Of a stretch of DNA of 17,216 nt, positions 1-8,139 are shown piece by piece; position 1 is the first letter of the stretch; each line of letters starts with the position of its first letter. Position numbers and translations under genes: made by a program. Source of the DNA: Rhodocyclaceae bacterium UBA2250 (GTDB taxonomy: Bacteria > Pseudomonadota > Gammaproteobacteria > Burkholderiales > Rhodocyclaceae); the NCBI GenBank assembly GCA_002347285.1, contig DDXW01000011.1, forward strand, positions 1 to 17,216. Reading direction: 5' to 3'. The notes under the pieces were generated by a model. The model did no database searches, was not told the origin of the DNA, and was given only the letters and a program-made list of their open reading frames with translations.

Positions 1-1074
1 GGCTGGCTGTTCACCGGCTTTCCCTGGCTCGCGCTCGGCTATTCGCAGACGCCGCCCAGTCCGCTGGCGGGCTATGCGGCCGTGCTCGGCGTCTACGGCG
101 TCGGCTTCCTCGCCGCGCTGATCGCCGCGCTGTTCGCCTTCGGCACGGGAAGCTGGCGCCGCGCGTTCGGCGTCATGGCGCTTGCCGCCGGCATCGCAGG
201 CGGCGGCTGGCTGTTGCGCGGCATGGACTGGACGCAGCCGGCCGGCAAGCCGCTCGCCGTCAGCCTCCTGCAGGGCAACATCCCGCAGAGCCTCAAGTGG
301 GTGCCCGAGCGCCTGCCGCTGTCGATCGACACCTATACGAAGCTCGCCGACGACAACCCGGCGGCGCTGACCATCCTGCCGGAAACCGCACTGCCGCTGC
401 TCTTCGACCAGGTGCCGCTCGAGGTGTTCCAGGGATTGACGCGGCACGGCGACGTCCTGCTCGGCATCGCCGTGCGCCACCGCGCCGGCGGCTACGTCAA
501 TGGCGCGGTGGCGCTCACCGCGCAGGGCGCGCAGAGCTACGCCAAGCGCCACCTCGTGCCCTTCGGCGAATACGTGCCGCCCGGCTTCGCCTGGTTCTTC
601 GATCTCGTCCATATCCCGATGTCGGACTTCTCCGCCGGCCCGGCCACGCAGCCGCCGCTCGCGATCGCCGACCAGCGGGTCGCACCGAACATCTGCTACG
701 AGGATCTGTTCGGCGCGGAGATTCTGCAGGCGCTGCCGCAGGCGACGCTGCTGGTCAATCTCTCGAACACCGCCTGGTTCGGCGACTCGCTCGCCCAGCC
801 GCAGCATCTGCAGATCGCGCGCCTGCGCGCCATCGAGACGGGCCGCACCATGCTCCGCGCCACCAATACCGGCATCACGGCGGCCATCGCGCCCGACGGC
901 CGCGTGCTCGGCCAGCTGCCGCCCTTCACCACCGGTGCGTTGCGCGTCGAGGCGCAGGGTTACCAAGGCACGACTCCCTTCATGCGCTGGGGCAACGCGC
1001 TGGCGCTGCTGCTGGCGATCTGCGCCGTTTTGCCGGCGCTCATGGCCGCTTATCGGCGGCGCAAGAGCCGCTAA
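1..1074 (+). CDS. lnt: Apolipoprotein N-acyltransferase, C-terminal part (5' end outside window)
   Basis: Lnt adds the third, N-linked acyl chain to lipoproteins at the periplasmic face of the inner membrane. The frame is open from base 1 (GWLFTGFPWLALGY...), so the N-terminal membrane helices lie outside the window. The nitrilase-fold catalytic triad is visible: Glu in LPETALPL (codon 382-384), Lys in AKRHLVPFGEYVP (codon 544-546) and Cys in PNICYEDLFG (codon 694-696). A final hydrophobic segment (ALALLLAICAVLPALMAAY) followed by RRRKSR anchors the C-terminus, as usual in the family. glyQ starts 29 bp after the stop. Identity is very secure; only the start is missing. Confidence 0.96.
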   Translation, partial: GWLFTGFPWLALGYSQTPPSPLAGYAAVLGVYGVGFLAALIAALFAFGTGSWRRAFGVMALAAGIAGGGWLLRGMDWTQPAGKPLAVSLLQGNIPQSLKWVPERLPLSIDTYTKLADDNPAALTILPETALPLLFDQVPLEVFQGLTRHGDVLLGIAVRHRAGGYVNGAVALTAQGAQSYAKRHLVPFGEYVPPGFAWFFDLVHIPMSDFSAGPATQPPLAIADQRVAPNICYEDLFGAEILQALPQATLLVNLSNTAWFGDSLAQPQHLQIARLRAIETGRTMLRATNTGITAAIAPDGRVLGQLPPFTTGALRVEAQGYQGTTPFMRWGNALALLLAICAVLPALMAAYRRRKSR

Positions 1075-1077
1075 AAT
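1072..1077 (+). promoter_or_regulatory. Possible -10 box ahead of glyQ
   Basis: TAAAAT overlaps the lnt stop codon and lies 26 bp ahead of the glyQ ATG. No good -35 box is found at the right distance, and glyQ also lacks a clear Shine-Dalgarno sequence. It may let glyQS be transcribed apart from lnt. This is a weak call. Confidence 0.3.
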
Positions 1078-1103
1078 CGCGCTTTGTCGAATTTTTCCCC
1101 GCC

Positions 1104-2021
1104 ATGAAGCCGACGTTTCAACAAATCATCCTGCGGCTGCAGGAATTCTGGGACCAGCAGGGCTGCGCGCTGCTGCAGCCCTACGACATGGAGGTCGGCG
1201 CCGGCACCAGCCACACCGCCACCTTCCTGCGCGCGCTCGGCCCCGAGCCGTGGAAGGCCGCCTACGTGCAGCCCTCGCGCCGGCCGAAGGACGGCCGCTA
1301 CGGCGAGAACCCGAACCGCATGCAGCACTACTACCAGTACCAGGTGGTGCTCAAGCCCGCGCCGGAGAACATCCTCGAGCTCTATCTCGGCTCGCTGGAA
1401 GCATTGGGCTTCGATCTGAAGAAGAACGACGTGCGCTTCGTCGAGGACGACTGGGAGAACCCGACGCTCGGCGCCTGGGGCCTCGGCTGGGAAGTCTGGC
1501 TCAACGGCATGGAAGTGACGCAGTTCACCTACTTCCAGCAGGTCGGCGGCATCGACTGCAAGCCGATCACCGGCGAGATCACCTACGGCCTCGAGCGGCT
1601 GGCGATGTACCTGCAGGGCGTCGAGAACGTCTTCGACCTCGTCTATGCGCCGGGCCTGAAATACGGTGACGTGTTCCACCAGAACGAGGTCGAGCAGAGC
1701 GCGTACAACTTCGAGCACAGCGACGTCGACTTCCTGCTGCATGCCTTCGGCGCGCACGAGAAGCAGGCGAAGTACCTGATGGAACAGCAGCTGGCGCTGC
1801 CGGCCTACGAACAGGTCCTGAAGGCCGCACACACCTTCAACCTGCTCGACGCGCGCGGCGCAATCTCCGTCACCGAGCGCGCCGCGTATATCGGAAGAAT
1901 CCGCAACCTGGCGAGGAGCGTCGCGCAGAGCTATGTCGACAGCCGCGCCCGGCTGGGCTTCCCGATGGCGCCGAAGGAACATGCCGCCGAAGTGCTGGCC
2001 AGGCTGGAGAAAGCGGCATGA
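1104..2021 (+). CDS. glyQ: Glycyl-tRNA synthetase alpha subunit
   Basis: Catalytic subunit of the bacterial alpha2-beta2 glycyl-tRNA synthetase, which charges tRNA-Gly in the cytoplasm. The product is 305 aa, close to the roughly 300 aa of the family. Typical blocks are present: FWDQQGCALLQPYD near residue 15, GAGTSHTATFLRALGPEPW near 30, YVQPSRRPKDGRYGENPNR near 55-73, QVVLKPAP, and the GGIDCKPITGEITYGLERLAMYLQ block near 150-175. The ATG at 1104 gives the conserved N-terminus MKPTFQQIILRLQEFW, so the much longer open frame upstream is chance. The stop overlaps the glyS start (ATGA), pointing to translational coupling of the two subunits. Confidence 0.97.
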   Translation: MKPTFQQIILRLQEFWDQQGCALLQPYDMEVGAGTSHTATFLRALGPEPWKAAYVQPSRRPKDGRYGENPNRMQHYYQYQVVLKPAPENILELYLGSLEALGFDLKKNDVRFVEDDWENPTLGAWGLGWEVWLNGMEVTQFTYFQQVGGIDCKPITGEITYGLERLAMYLQGVENVFDLVYAPGLKYGDVFHQNEVEQSAYNFEHSDVDFLLHAFGAHEKQAKYLMEQQLALPAYEQVLKAAHTFNLLDARGAISVTERAAYIGRIRNLARSVAQSYVDSRARLGFPMAPKEHAAEVLARLEKAA

Positions 2022-4114
2022 AGAACCTGCTCGTTGAACTGTTCGTCGAGGAACTGCCGCCCAAGGTGTTGCACAAACTTGGCAAATCATTTGCACAAGA
2101 CGTTTGGTTTGAGTTGGCCTCACAATCACTAGCATCTGATAGCTCGACCTATGGGGAAACAGTTGTTGCCTTCGCTTCGCCTCGCAGATTGGCTGTTTGG
2201 GTTAGAGATGTTTTGAACCGGGGTCCTGATCGTGCAGTTCGTCAGAAACTGATGCCGGTCAGCGTCGGGCTTGACGAAAAGGGTCAGCCGACACCGGCTT
2301 TACTCAAGAAACTCAGCGCGCTAGGTTTCGATGCTTCGGCTCTAGGACAGCTAAAGCGTGAAGGTGAGGGCAGGGCTGAAACGCTGTTCTTCGATTCCAT
2401 GGTCAAAGGAGCAACCCTCTCAGATGGATTGCAGAAAGCCATCGAATACGCGCTTGCCAAACTACCTATCCCCAAGGTGATGACCTATCAATTGAAGGAT
2501 GGCTGGAGCAGCGTGAATTTTGTCAGGCCTGCCCACAAGCTGGTCGCGCTGCACGGCGCCGAGGTTGTGCCGGTCTCCGTGCTCGGCCTGAGGGCCGGCC
2601 GCGAAACGCAGGGCCACCGTTTCGAGGCGAAGAACCCTGTGGTCTCCATCAAGGATGCCGACAGCTACGCGCAGCAGTTGGAAAGCGAAGGCGCGGTAAT
2701 CCCCGGCTTCGAAGCGCGCCGCGCCGAGATCGAAAAGCAGTTGCAGGCCGCCGCGGCGAAGGAAGGGCTGCAGCCGATCGAGGACCAGGCGCTGCTCGAC
2801 GAGGTGACCGCGCTGGTCGAGCGGCCGAACGTGCTGACCTGCCAGTTCGAGAAGGAATTCCTCGACGTGCCGCAGGAATGCCTGATCCTGACGATGAAGG
2901 CCAACCAGAAGTACTTCCCCTTGCTCGACGCCGCAGGCAAGCTCACCAACAAGTTCCTCGTCGTCAGCAACATCAGCCCTGCCGACGCCTCCGCCGTGAT
3001 CGGCGGCAACGAGCGCGTCGTCCGTCCGCGCCTCGCCGACGCCAAGTTCTTCTTCGACCAGGATCGCAAGAAGTCATTGATGGACCGCATCCCCGGTCTG
3101 GCGAAGGTGGTTTATCACAACAAGCTCGGCACCCAGGGCGAGCGCATCGAACGCGTCGCCGCGCTGGCACGCGCGATCGGCGCGAAGCTCGACGGCGAGA
3201 ATCTCGCGAACCAGGCCGACCGCGCGGCGGTGCTGGCCAAGGCCGATCTGCTGACCGACATGGTCGGCGAGTTCCCCGAGCTGCAGGGCATCATGGGCCG
3301 CTACTACGCGCTGCACGACGGCGAGCCGGCCGACATCGCCGATGCGATCGAGGACCACTACAAACCGCGCTTCGCCGGCGACGAACTGCCGCGCAACTCC
3401 GTCGGTGTCTGCGTCGCCTTGGCCGACAAGCTGCAGACACTGGCCGACATGTTCGGCATCGGTCAGCTGCCGACCGGCGACAAGGACCCCTTCGCGCTGC
3501 GCCGCCATGCCCTCGGCCTGGTGCGCATGCTGATCGAACGCGACCTGTCACTCGACCTGCCGTGGCTGTTCCATGCTGTGAAGCTGGCCGATGCCAAGGT
3601 CGTCGAGCAACTGTCCGGCTTCATCTACGAGCGCCTCGCCGGCAGCCTCAGGGAACAAGGCTATTCGGCGCTGGAAGTCGACGCGGTGGTGAGCCTGCGG
3701 CCGCAGCGCCTCGGCGACATCCCGAAGCGGCTCGCCGCCGTGCGCGCCTTCGCCGCGCTGCCCGAGGCGGCGAGCCTCGCCGCCGCCAACAAGCGCGTCG
3801 GCAACATCCTCAAGAAAGTCGGCGCTGACGTGGCGGCGCGCGTCGATGCGGCGCTGCTCAAGGAAGACGCCGAGCGCGCCTTGTCCGATGCGCTGAATGC
3901 CGTGAAGCCGCAGGCAGACGCCGCTTTCGAGCGCGGCGACTACACCGCCTCGCTGCAGACGCTGGCCGCGCTGAAGGCGCCGGTCGACGCCTTCTTCGAT
4001 CACGTGATGGTCAACACGGAAGACGCCGCGTTGCGGCAAAACCGGCTCGGCCTGCTGGCGATCCTGCACCAGGCGATGAACCGCGTCGCCGACCTTTCGA
4101 AACTGAGTGCATAG
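2018..4114 (+). CDS. glyS: Glycyl-tRNA synthetase beta subunit (with a low-GC internal segment)
   Basis: Beta subunit of tetrameric GlyRS, needed for tRNA-Gly recognition; 698 aa, about normal length. The N-terminus LLVELFVEELPPKVLHKL is diagnostic. Further family blocks follow: IPKVMTYQ and VNFVRPAHKLVALHG near residues 147-180, MKANQKYFPL near 292, GNERVVRPRLADAKFFFDQD near 329, HNKLGTQGERIERV near 368, and LPRNSVGVCVALADKLQTL near 453-472. It overlaps glyQ by 4 bp. One odd point: about 2067-2530 (residues 17-170) is near 52% GC against about 70% on both sides, with many A/T-ending codons. The frame stays open and the motifs are intact, so the gene looks functional but mosaic. Confidence 0.97.
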   Translation: MKNLLVELFVEELPPKVLHKLGKSFAQDVWFELASQSLASDSSTYGETVVAFASPRRLAVWVRDVLNRGPDRAVRQKLMPVSVGLDEKGQPTPALLKKLSALGFDASALGQLKREGEGRAETLFFDSMVKGATLSDGLQKAIEYALAKLPIPKVMTYQLKDGWSSVNFVRPAHKLVALHGAEVVPVSVLGLRAGRETQGHRFEAKNPVVSIKDADSYAQQLESEGAVIPGFEARRAEIEKQLQAAAAKEGLQPIEDQALLDEVTALVERPNVLTCQFEKEFLDVPQECLILTMKANQKYFPLLDAAGKLTNKFLVVSNISPADASAVIGGNERVVRPRLADAKFFFDQDRKKSLMDRIPGLAKVVYHNKLGTQGERIERVAALARAIGAKLDGENLANQADRAAVLAKADLLTDMVGEFPELQGIMGRYYALHDGEPADIADAIEDHYKPRFAGDELPRNSVGVCVALADKLQTLADMFGIGQLPTGDKDPFALRRHALGLVRMLIERDLSLDLPWLFHAVKLADAKVVEQLSGFIYERLAGSLREQGYSALEVDAVVSLRPQRLGDIPKRLAAVRAFAALPEAASLAAANKRVGNILKKVGADVAARVDAALLKEDAERALSDALNAVKPQADAAFERGDYTASLQTLAALKAPVDAFFDHVMVNTEDAALRQNRLGLLAILHQAMNRVADLSKLSA

Positions 4115-4123
4115 CGGACCATC

Positions 4124-4666
4124 ATGCCGGGCACGAAGCTGATCATCCTCGACCGCGACGGCGTCATCAACAAGGACTCCGACCTCTACATCAAGTCGCC
4201 GGACGAGTGGATCCCGCTGCCCGGCAGCCTGGATGCGATCGCCCGGCTCAACCAGTGGGGCTACCGCGTCGTGGTGTGCACCAACCAGTCGGGCATCGGC
4301 CGCGGCCTGTTCGGCATGGACACGCTCAACGCGATCCACGACAAGATGATCAAGGCGGTCGCCCACGCCGGCGGCGCGATCGACGCGATCTTCTTCTGCC
4401 CGCACACCAACGCCGACAACTGCGGCTGCCGCAAGCCGAAGGCCGGCATGCTCAGGGAGATCGCCGCGCGCTACAACGCCGACCTCACCGGCGTGCCGGT
4501 GGTCGGCGACTCGCTGCGCGACCTCGAATCGGCGGCCGCAGTCGGCGCGCAGCCGATCCTCGTGCTGACCGGCAAGGGCAAGAAGACACAGCAGGATCCG
4601 GCCCTGCCGAGCCATGCCTTCATCTTCCCCGATCTCGCCGCCGCCGTGCAGAAACTCACCGGCTGA
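4124..4666 (+). CDS. gmhB: D-glycero-beta-D-manno-heptose 1,7-bisphosphate 7-phosphatase
   Basis: HAD-superfamily phosphatase that removes the 7-phosphate during ADP-heptose synthesis for the lipopolysaccharide core. 180 aa. Motif I is DRDGVIN with nucleophile D10 and acid/base D12. Motif II is TNQSGIGRG (53-61). The structural zinc site is C92-P-H94, then C100-G-C102 followed by RKPKAG. Motif IV is VVGDSLRDLESA, with metal-binding Asp at 129 and 133. The zinc loop is short, as in betaproteobacterial GmhB and the HisB N-domain. The HisB-N histidinol-phosphatase role is the alternative, but the position between glyS and plsC is the usual gmhB locus. It starts 9 bp after glyS, so it is probably in the same operon. 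Confidence 0.92.
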   Translation: MPGTKLIILDRDGVINKDSDLYIKSPDEWIPLPGSLDAIARLNQWGYRVVVCTNQSGIGRGLFGMDTLNAIHDKMIKAVAHAGGAIDAIFFCPHTNADNCGCRKPKAGMLREIAARYNADLTGVPVVGDSLRDLESAAAVGAQPILVLTGKGKKTQQDPALPSHAFIFPDLAAAVQKLTG

Positions 4667-4667
4667 C

Positions 4668-5420
4668 ATGATCTTCCTGCGCTCCCTGCTGTTCATGGTG
4701 ATGATGGTCGTGACGACGCCGCTGATCGTCACCGCACTGCTGCTGTGCTTCTGGCTGCCGCTGCGCCAGCGCCGGCTGTTGGTGATGCCGTGGGTGCGCT
4801 TCGTCATGTGGCTGATCCGCCATCTGCTCGGCATCGAACACCGCATCGTCGGCGCGGAGAACATTCCCGCGGCGCCCTGCGTGATCCTGAGCAAGCACCA
4901 GTCGGCGTGGGAGACCTTCGCGCTGCAGACCATCTTTCCGCTCACCGCCTTCGTCTACAAGAAGGAACTGCACTGGCTGCCGTTCTTCGGCTGGGGGCTG
5001 AAGCTGATGCCCTTCGTCGGCATCGACCGCACGGCCGGCAAGGCCGCGCTCAACCAGGTCGCGGAACGCGGCAAGCAGCGTCTCGCCGACGGCTACAGCG
5101 TCGTGGTCTTCCCCGAGGGCACGCGCGTCGCGCCGGGGCACCATCGCCGCTACAAGATCGGCGGTGCCTACCTCGCTGCCGCGGCCGGCGCGCCGGTCGT
5201 ACCGGTCGCGCTCGACTCGGGCGAGCGCTGGGGGCGCAAGGCCTTCCTCAAGACGCCCGGCGTCGTCACCGTCAGCATCGGCCCGGCGATCGACCCGGCC
5301 GGCAAGACGGCCGACGCGATCAATGCCGCCGCCGAGCAATGGGTCGAAGCCGAGATGCGGCGCATCAGCCCGCACCGCTATCGCCATGAAGCGCAATCCG
5401 CAACTCAGCCTGCGGCTTGA
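4668..5420 (+). CDS. plsC: 1-acyl-sn-glycerol-3-phosphate acyltransferase (PlsC family)
   Basis: Membrane acyltransferase that makes phosphatidic acid from lysophosphatidic acid. The start at 4668, one base after the gmhB stop, gives MIFLRSLLFMVMMVV; 250 aa. Residues 1-30 form a hydrophobic N-terminal helix. The catalytic motif is KHQSAWE, with His77 and Glu82 where many homologues have Asp (HX4E rather than HX4D); I believe this occurs commonly in betaproteobacterial members. VVFPEGTR (146-153) is the glycerophosphate-binding motif, preceded by FVGIDR near 116-121, and APVVPVAL follows near 175-182. The last residues overlap the next gene. Substrate preference cannot be read from the sequence. 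Confidence 0.9.
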   Translation: MIFLRSLLFMVMMVVTTPLIVTALLLCFWLPLRQRRLLVMPWVRFVMWLIRHLLGIEHRIVGAENIPAAPCVILSKHQSAWETFALQTIFPLTAFVYKKELHWLPFFGWGLKLMPFVGIDRTAGKAALNQVAERGKQRLADGYSVVVFPEGTRVAPGHHRRYKIGGAYLAAAAGAPVVPVALDSGERWGRKAFLKTPGVVTVSIGPAIDPAGKTADAINAAAEQWVEAEMRRISPHRYRHEAQSATQPAA

Positions 5421-5850
5421 CGCGGCCGGCGCCGACGAGGAAGCGCGCTGGCGCGCGGGCGGCACGGTCACCTGCCTGGGCGAAGCGCTGACCCTGGTGC
5501 TCGACACCGACTGCCGGCTGCCCGAGCGCGTCGGCGCCCAACTGCATCTGCCCCTGCCGCCGGCCGCCACGGAGCGCCAGATCCGCGATGCCGCCGAAAG
5601 CTGGCTGCGCGATGCCGCGCAAGGCGTCTTCGCGGCGATCGTGCAAAACTCGGCGCCGGCGGGGCGGCGGCCGCGCATCGTGCTGACGTTCGGCAAGGGC
5701 GGTCACTGGGCGCGGATCGACGGCGACACGCTGCGCTGCCACTGGCGCCTGATCGAGCAGCCGCAGCCCGTCATCGCCCAGGTGCTGGGCCGCGTCCTGG
5801 CCGAATATCAGGCGACGCCGGCCAGCACCGACCTGTTCGCGCCGGCCTGA
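5386..5850 (+). CDS. DUF45-like protein without active site (degenerate paralogue of the next gene)
   Basis: 154 aa, starting at an ATG inside the end of plsC (35-bp overlap). I do not know a named function. Read against the next gene it has the same order of elements: a beta-rich N-terminal part, a helix (SWLRDAAQGVFAAIVQ) matching ARRALQRRALEHF, then RIVLTFGKGGHW...LRCHWRLIEQPQPVIAQVLGRVL matching LALSSARTRWGSC...IRLNWRLIHLPAELIDYVIAHEAAHL. The HExxH metal site is absent: the corresponding residues are GRVLAEY. It therefore appears to be a duplicated DUF45 domain that lost catalysis, perhaps a partner of the intact enzyme. The coding frame is certain from the overlaps on both sides; the relationship is my hand alignment. 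Confidence 0.72.
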   Translation: MKRNPQLSLRLDAAGADEEARWRAGGTVTCLGEALTLVLDTDCRLPERVGAQLHLPLPPAATERQIRDAAESWLRDAAQGVFAAIVQNSAPAGRRPRIVLTFGKGGHWARIDGDTLRCHWRLIEQPQPVIAQVLGRVLAEYQATPASTDLFAPA

Positions 5851-6605
5851 TGGCTGCACTCCCCGAGCAGCTCGACCTGTTCCGTCTGCCGTCCCTGCCG
5901 GGCGGACCGGCGGCTCCGCAACACCATGTGCTCCTGGCGGGCCGCATCGTCTCGTTCACGCTGCGGCGCGACCGCCGCCGGCTGGCGATGCGCATCGACG
6001 AACGCGGTCTCGCCGTCGGCGCGCCGCGCAGCGTGCCGCTCGCCGCGATCGAAGACTTCATCCGGGCGCACAGCGCCTGGGTGCTGGAAAAGCTCGACGA
6101 ATTCGCCGGTCGCGGCGGTCCGCGCCACCTGCCGATCCACGACGGCGCGCGGCTGCCGGTGCTCGGCGCGGAGGTGCGCGTGCGCGTGACGGCGGGCAGC
6201 AACCGCGGCCTGTGGGAAGCCGATGCGCTCTGGCTGGCGGCCCGCCCAAGCGCCGATCTGGCACGGCTGGCGCGCCGTGCGCTGCAGCGGCGCGCGCTGG
6301 AGCATTTCCGCCCCCGGCTCGCGGAGATGGTCGCGCGGCTCGACAGGCCGCTCCCCGCGCTCGCCCTGAGTTCCGCGCGCACCCGCTGGGGCAGCTGCAG
6401 CGCGCAAAGCGGCATCCGGCTCAACTGGCGGCTGATCCATCTGCCGGCAGAGTTGATCGATTACGTGATCGCCCATGAGGCGGCCCATCTGGTCGAGATG
6501 AACCATGGTCCGCGCTTCTGGGCGCTGGTGGAGCGGCTGCATCCGGACTGGCGCACCGCCCGCCACGAGCTCAAGAGGCAGGGCGCCGCACTGCCGATCC
6601 TGTAG
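5850..6605 (+). CDS. DUF45/YgjP-type M48-like metal hydrolase
   Basis: 251 aa. The C-terminal half is the classic DUF45 (SprT/M48-like) domain: TRWGSCS (178-184), IRLNWRLIHLPAELIDYVIAHEAAHL, with zinc motif H209-E210-A-A-H213 and the third ligand in MNHGPRFW (His219), then HPDW. The family is usually annotated as a metallopeptidase, and E. coli YgjP has been reported as a UTP pyrophosphatase, so the true substrate is open. The N-terminal 90 residues (LRRDRRRLAMRIDERG...) form the usual YgjP lead domain. The ATG shares one base with the preceding TGA, so the two genes are coupled. The gene ends 7 bp from the convergent cyclase gene. Confidence 0.85.
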   Translation: MAALPEQLDLFRLPSLPGGPAAPQHHVLLAGRIVSFTLRRDRRRLAMRIDERGLAVGAPRSVPLAAIEDFIRAHSAWVLEKLDEFAGRGGPRHLPIHDGARLPVLGAEVRVRVTAGSNRGLWEADALWLAARPSADLARLARRALQRRALEHFRPRLAEMVARLDRPLPALALSSARTRWGSCSAQSGIRLNWRLIHLPAELIDYVIAHEAAHLVEMNHGPRFWALVERLHPDWRTARHELKRQGAALPIL

Positions 6606-6612
6606 CGCGGGT

Positions 6613-8055
6613 TCAGGGCTTGCCGTCCGCGGTGACGCGCCCTGCCAGATAGCGCTCCAGGTGGCGGTCGGTGATGCTGATGTGGCTGACGAACCAGTCC
6701 AGCAGGAGGAACTGGGAGCGGAATGCCAGTCGCAGCGGCGAAGTGCGGGCATCGCGCACTTCGCCCGCCAGCGCATCGAGGAACTCGCGGAACTTCTGGT
6801 GCTGCTGGCAGTGCTCCAAATACGGCGAATGCGGATAGCCATGGGCCTGCATCAGGCGCTCCTCGGCCTCGAAATGCTCGGTCGTCACCTCGACCAGCTT
6901 GCCGACCAGATGCTCGGCCGTACCCGCGGCTTCGCTCTGCAGGGCTTCCGACAACGCGACGATCTGGCTGAAGATCACCTGATGCATGTCGTCGAGGCCG
7001 GCGAAACCGAGCAGGTAGTCCTCGCGCCACTGGACGGCGCTGTCGCTCTCCACTGTCTCGGCGATCTGGTCGCGGTTGGCCTGGCGGCAGCGTTGCCAGT
7101 AGACGGCGGCCGGCGTGTCGCCCGGATTGTTCTCGAGGCAGTCGCTGAAGCGCGTCAGCGCCTCCGCCATGTGATTGAAATGATAATGGGCCAGCGCATC
7201 CTCGAAGGTGTCGCGGCTCGCCAGCTTGGCCGCCTTGAGGGGGGCGGGGTCGGCGTCGAACACCTCGTAGATCGACTGGGCCAGGTGCTTGCCGCGCACG
7301 CGCACGCGGTCGATGAAGCGGATCGCGAACTCGGCCGGATTGCGGATGCTGTTGAGCGTGTGCTGGGTGATCAGCACGGGCGTCTGGTAGGTCTTGGTCA
7401 GCGTCTCGACGCGCGAGGCGAGATTGACGGCGTCGCTGATCACCGTGACTTCCATGCGGTTGCTGCCGCCGATCGCGCCGACCATCAGCAGGCCGGAATT
7501 GAGGCCGATGCCGATCTGGACCTCGCCGGCGATGCGCCGCTCCGGATGCTCCGGCGGCAGCTCGCTGAGCCGGAGGGCGCGCTGGGCGTTGAAGCGGTCT
7601 AGTTCGGCGAGCATGCCGAGCGCGGCGTGCAGGGCGTCGTCGCCGCGCGCCGGGAACAGCGCCATCACCGAGTCGCCGATGTACTTGTCGATGAAGCCGC
7701 CGTGCGCCAGCACCACCGGCTCCATGAAGCTCAGGTAGGCGTTGATGAAATCGAAGCACTGCTGCGGCGACATCCGTTCGGATATCGAAGCGAAGCCGCG
7801 AATGTCGGAGAACAGGATCGTCATCTTCTTCTCCGACTGGTTGCCCCAGTCGACGTCGAGGATGCTTTCCCTGCCGAGCAGTTCGAGCAGCTGGGGCGGC
7901 ACGAACCGCGCGTAGGCCGCCTGCACCTGTGCCAGCCGCTGCTCGACGCCCTGGCGCGTGGCGATCTCGGACTCCAGCCGCGCACGTGCACGGCGCAGTT
8001 CGTCCTCTGCACTGACGTCCAACGAAGGGGGTGGCGTGGCGCCGGGCTTGGTCAT
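6613..8055 (-). CDS. Class III adenylate cyclase with C-terminal hemerythrin domain
   Basis: 480 aa, soluble, no membrane segment. Residues 15-55 form a short coiled coil. The cyclase domain runs from about 75 to 265: metal-binding D84 (LFSDIRGFASISE) and D128 (DKYIGDSVMA), adenine-selecting K124 and D208, and transition-state N211 and R215 (ISDAVNLASR). All catalytic residues are present, which favours cAMP over cGMP. Residues 280-325 resemble the TPR-like tail of many bacterial cyclases. A full bacterial hemerythrin domain follows (345-468), with ligands H358, H394, E398, H415, H419, H458 and D463, able to hold a di-iron site that binds O2. Inference: cAMP synthesis controlled by oxygen or redox state. 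It is convergent with the DUF45 gene and lies downstream of the split tRNA in the same orientation. Confidence 0.9.
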   Translation of the reverse strand: MTKPGATPPPSLDVSAEDELRRARARLESEIATRQGVEQRLAQVQAAYARFVPPQLLELLGRESILDVDWGNQSEKKMTILFSDIRGFASISERMSPQQCFDFINAYLSFMEPVVLAHGGFIDKYIGDSVMALFPARGDDALHAALGMLAELDRFNAQRALRLSELPPEHPERRIAGEVQIGIGLNSGLLMVGAIGGSNRMEVTVISDAVNLASRVETLTKTYQTPVLITQHTLNSIRNPAEFAIRFIDRVRVRGKHLAQSIYEVFDADPAPLKAAKLASRDTFEDALAHYHFNHMAEALTRFSDCLENNPGDTPAAVYWQRCRQANRDQIAETVESDSAVQWREDYLLGFAGLDDMHQVIFSQIVALSEALQSEAAGTAEHLVGKLVEVTTEHFEAEERLMQAHGYPHSPYLEHCQQHQKFREFLDALAGEVRDARTSPLRLAFRSQFLLLDWFVSHISITDRHLERYLAGRVTADGKP

Positions 8056-8093
8056 CGCTCGCCCATTCTATGGGCAAATACCCCGGAGGAAAA

Positions 8094-8139
8094 TGGTGGG
8101 CCCGCTGGGACTCGAACCCAGGACCAAAGGATTATGAGT
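8094..8139 (-). pseudogene. 3' half of host tRNA-Ile2 (CAU), cut by the element (attL)
   Basis: Read on the minus strand it starts in the anticodon loop (CTCATAA), then has stem TCCTT, the variable loop, T-arm CTGGG-TTCGAGT-CCCAG, acceptor strand CGGGCCC and encoded ACCA ending at 8094. The 5' half is absent here: upstream lies AT-rich element DNA that cannot pair. It joins exactly to the half at 16665-16704. It has no coding capacity as it stands. Confidence 0.9.
8131..8139 (+). repeat. attL core, ATTATGAGT
   Basis: This is the left copy of the 9-bp core shared with 16665-16673. It corresponds to the anticodon loop and its edges (ACTCATAAT on the tRNA strand). The flanking AGGA and TCCT of the reconstructed gene are inverted around it, as expected for the core-binding sites of a tyrosine recombinase. 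Confidence 0.85.

Noticed and set aside
3548..4945. Long minus-strand open frame (465 aa) across glyS, gmhB and plsC
   Set aside because: It lies opposite three certain genes, is rich in Arg/Val/Asp/His as expected of a GC-rich antisense frame, and shows no family motif.
4656..5696. Minus-strand open frame (346 aa) opposite plsC and the DUF45-like gene
   Set aside because: Antisense shadow of high-GC codons; low-complexity His/Gln-rich end and no ribosome site.
5808..6842. Minus-strand open frame (344 aa) opposite the DUF45 hydrolase
   Set aside because: It overlaps the intact HExxH gene and the end of the cyclase gene in another frame; composition is that of a shadow.
6505..7602. Plus-strand open frame (365 aa) opposite the cyclase-hemerythrin gene
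   Set aside because: The minus-strand frame has complete catalytic and iron-binding motifs; this one has none.
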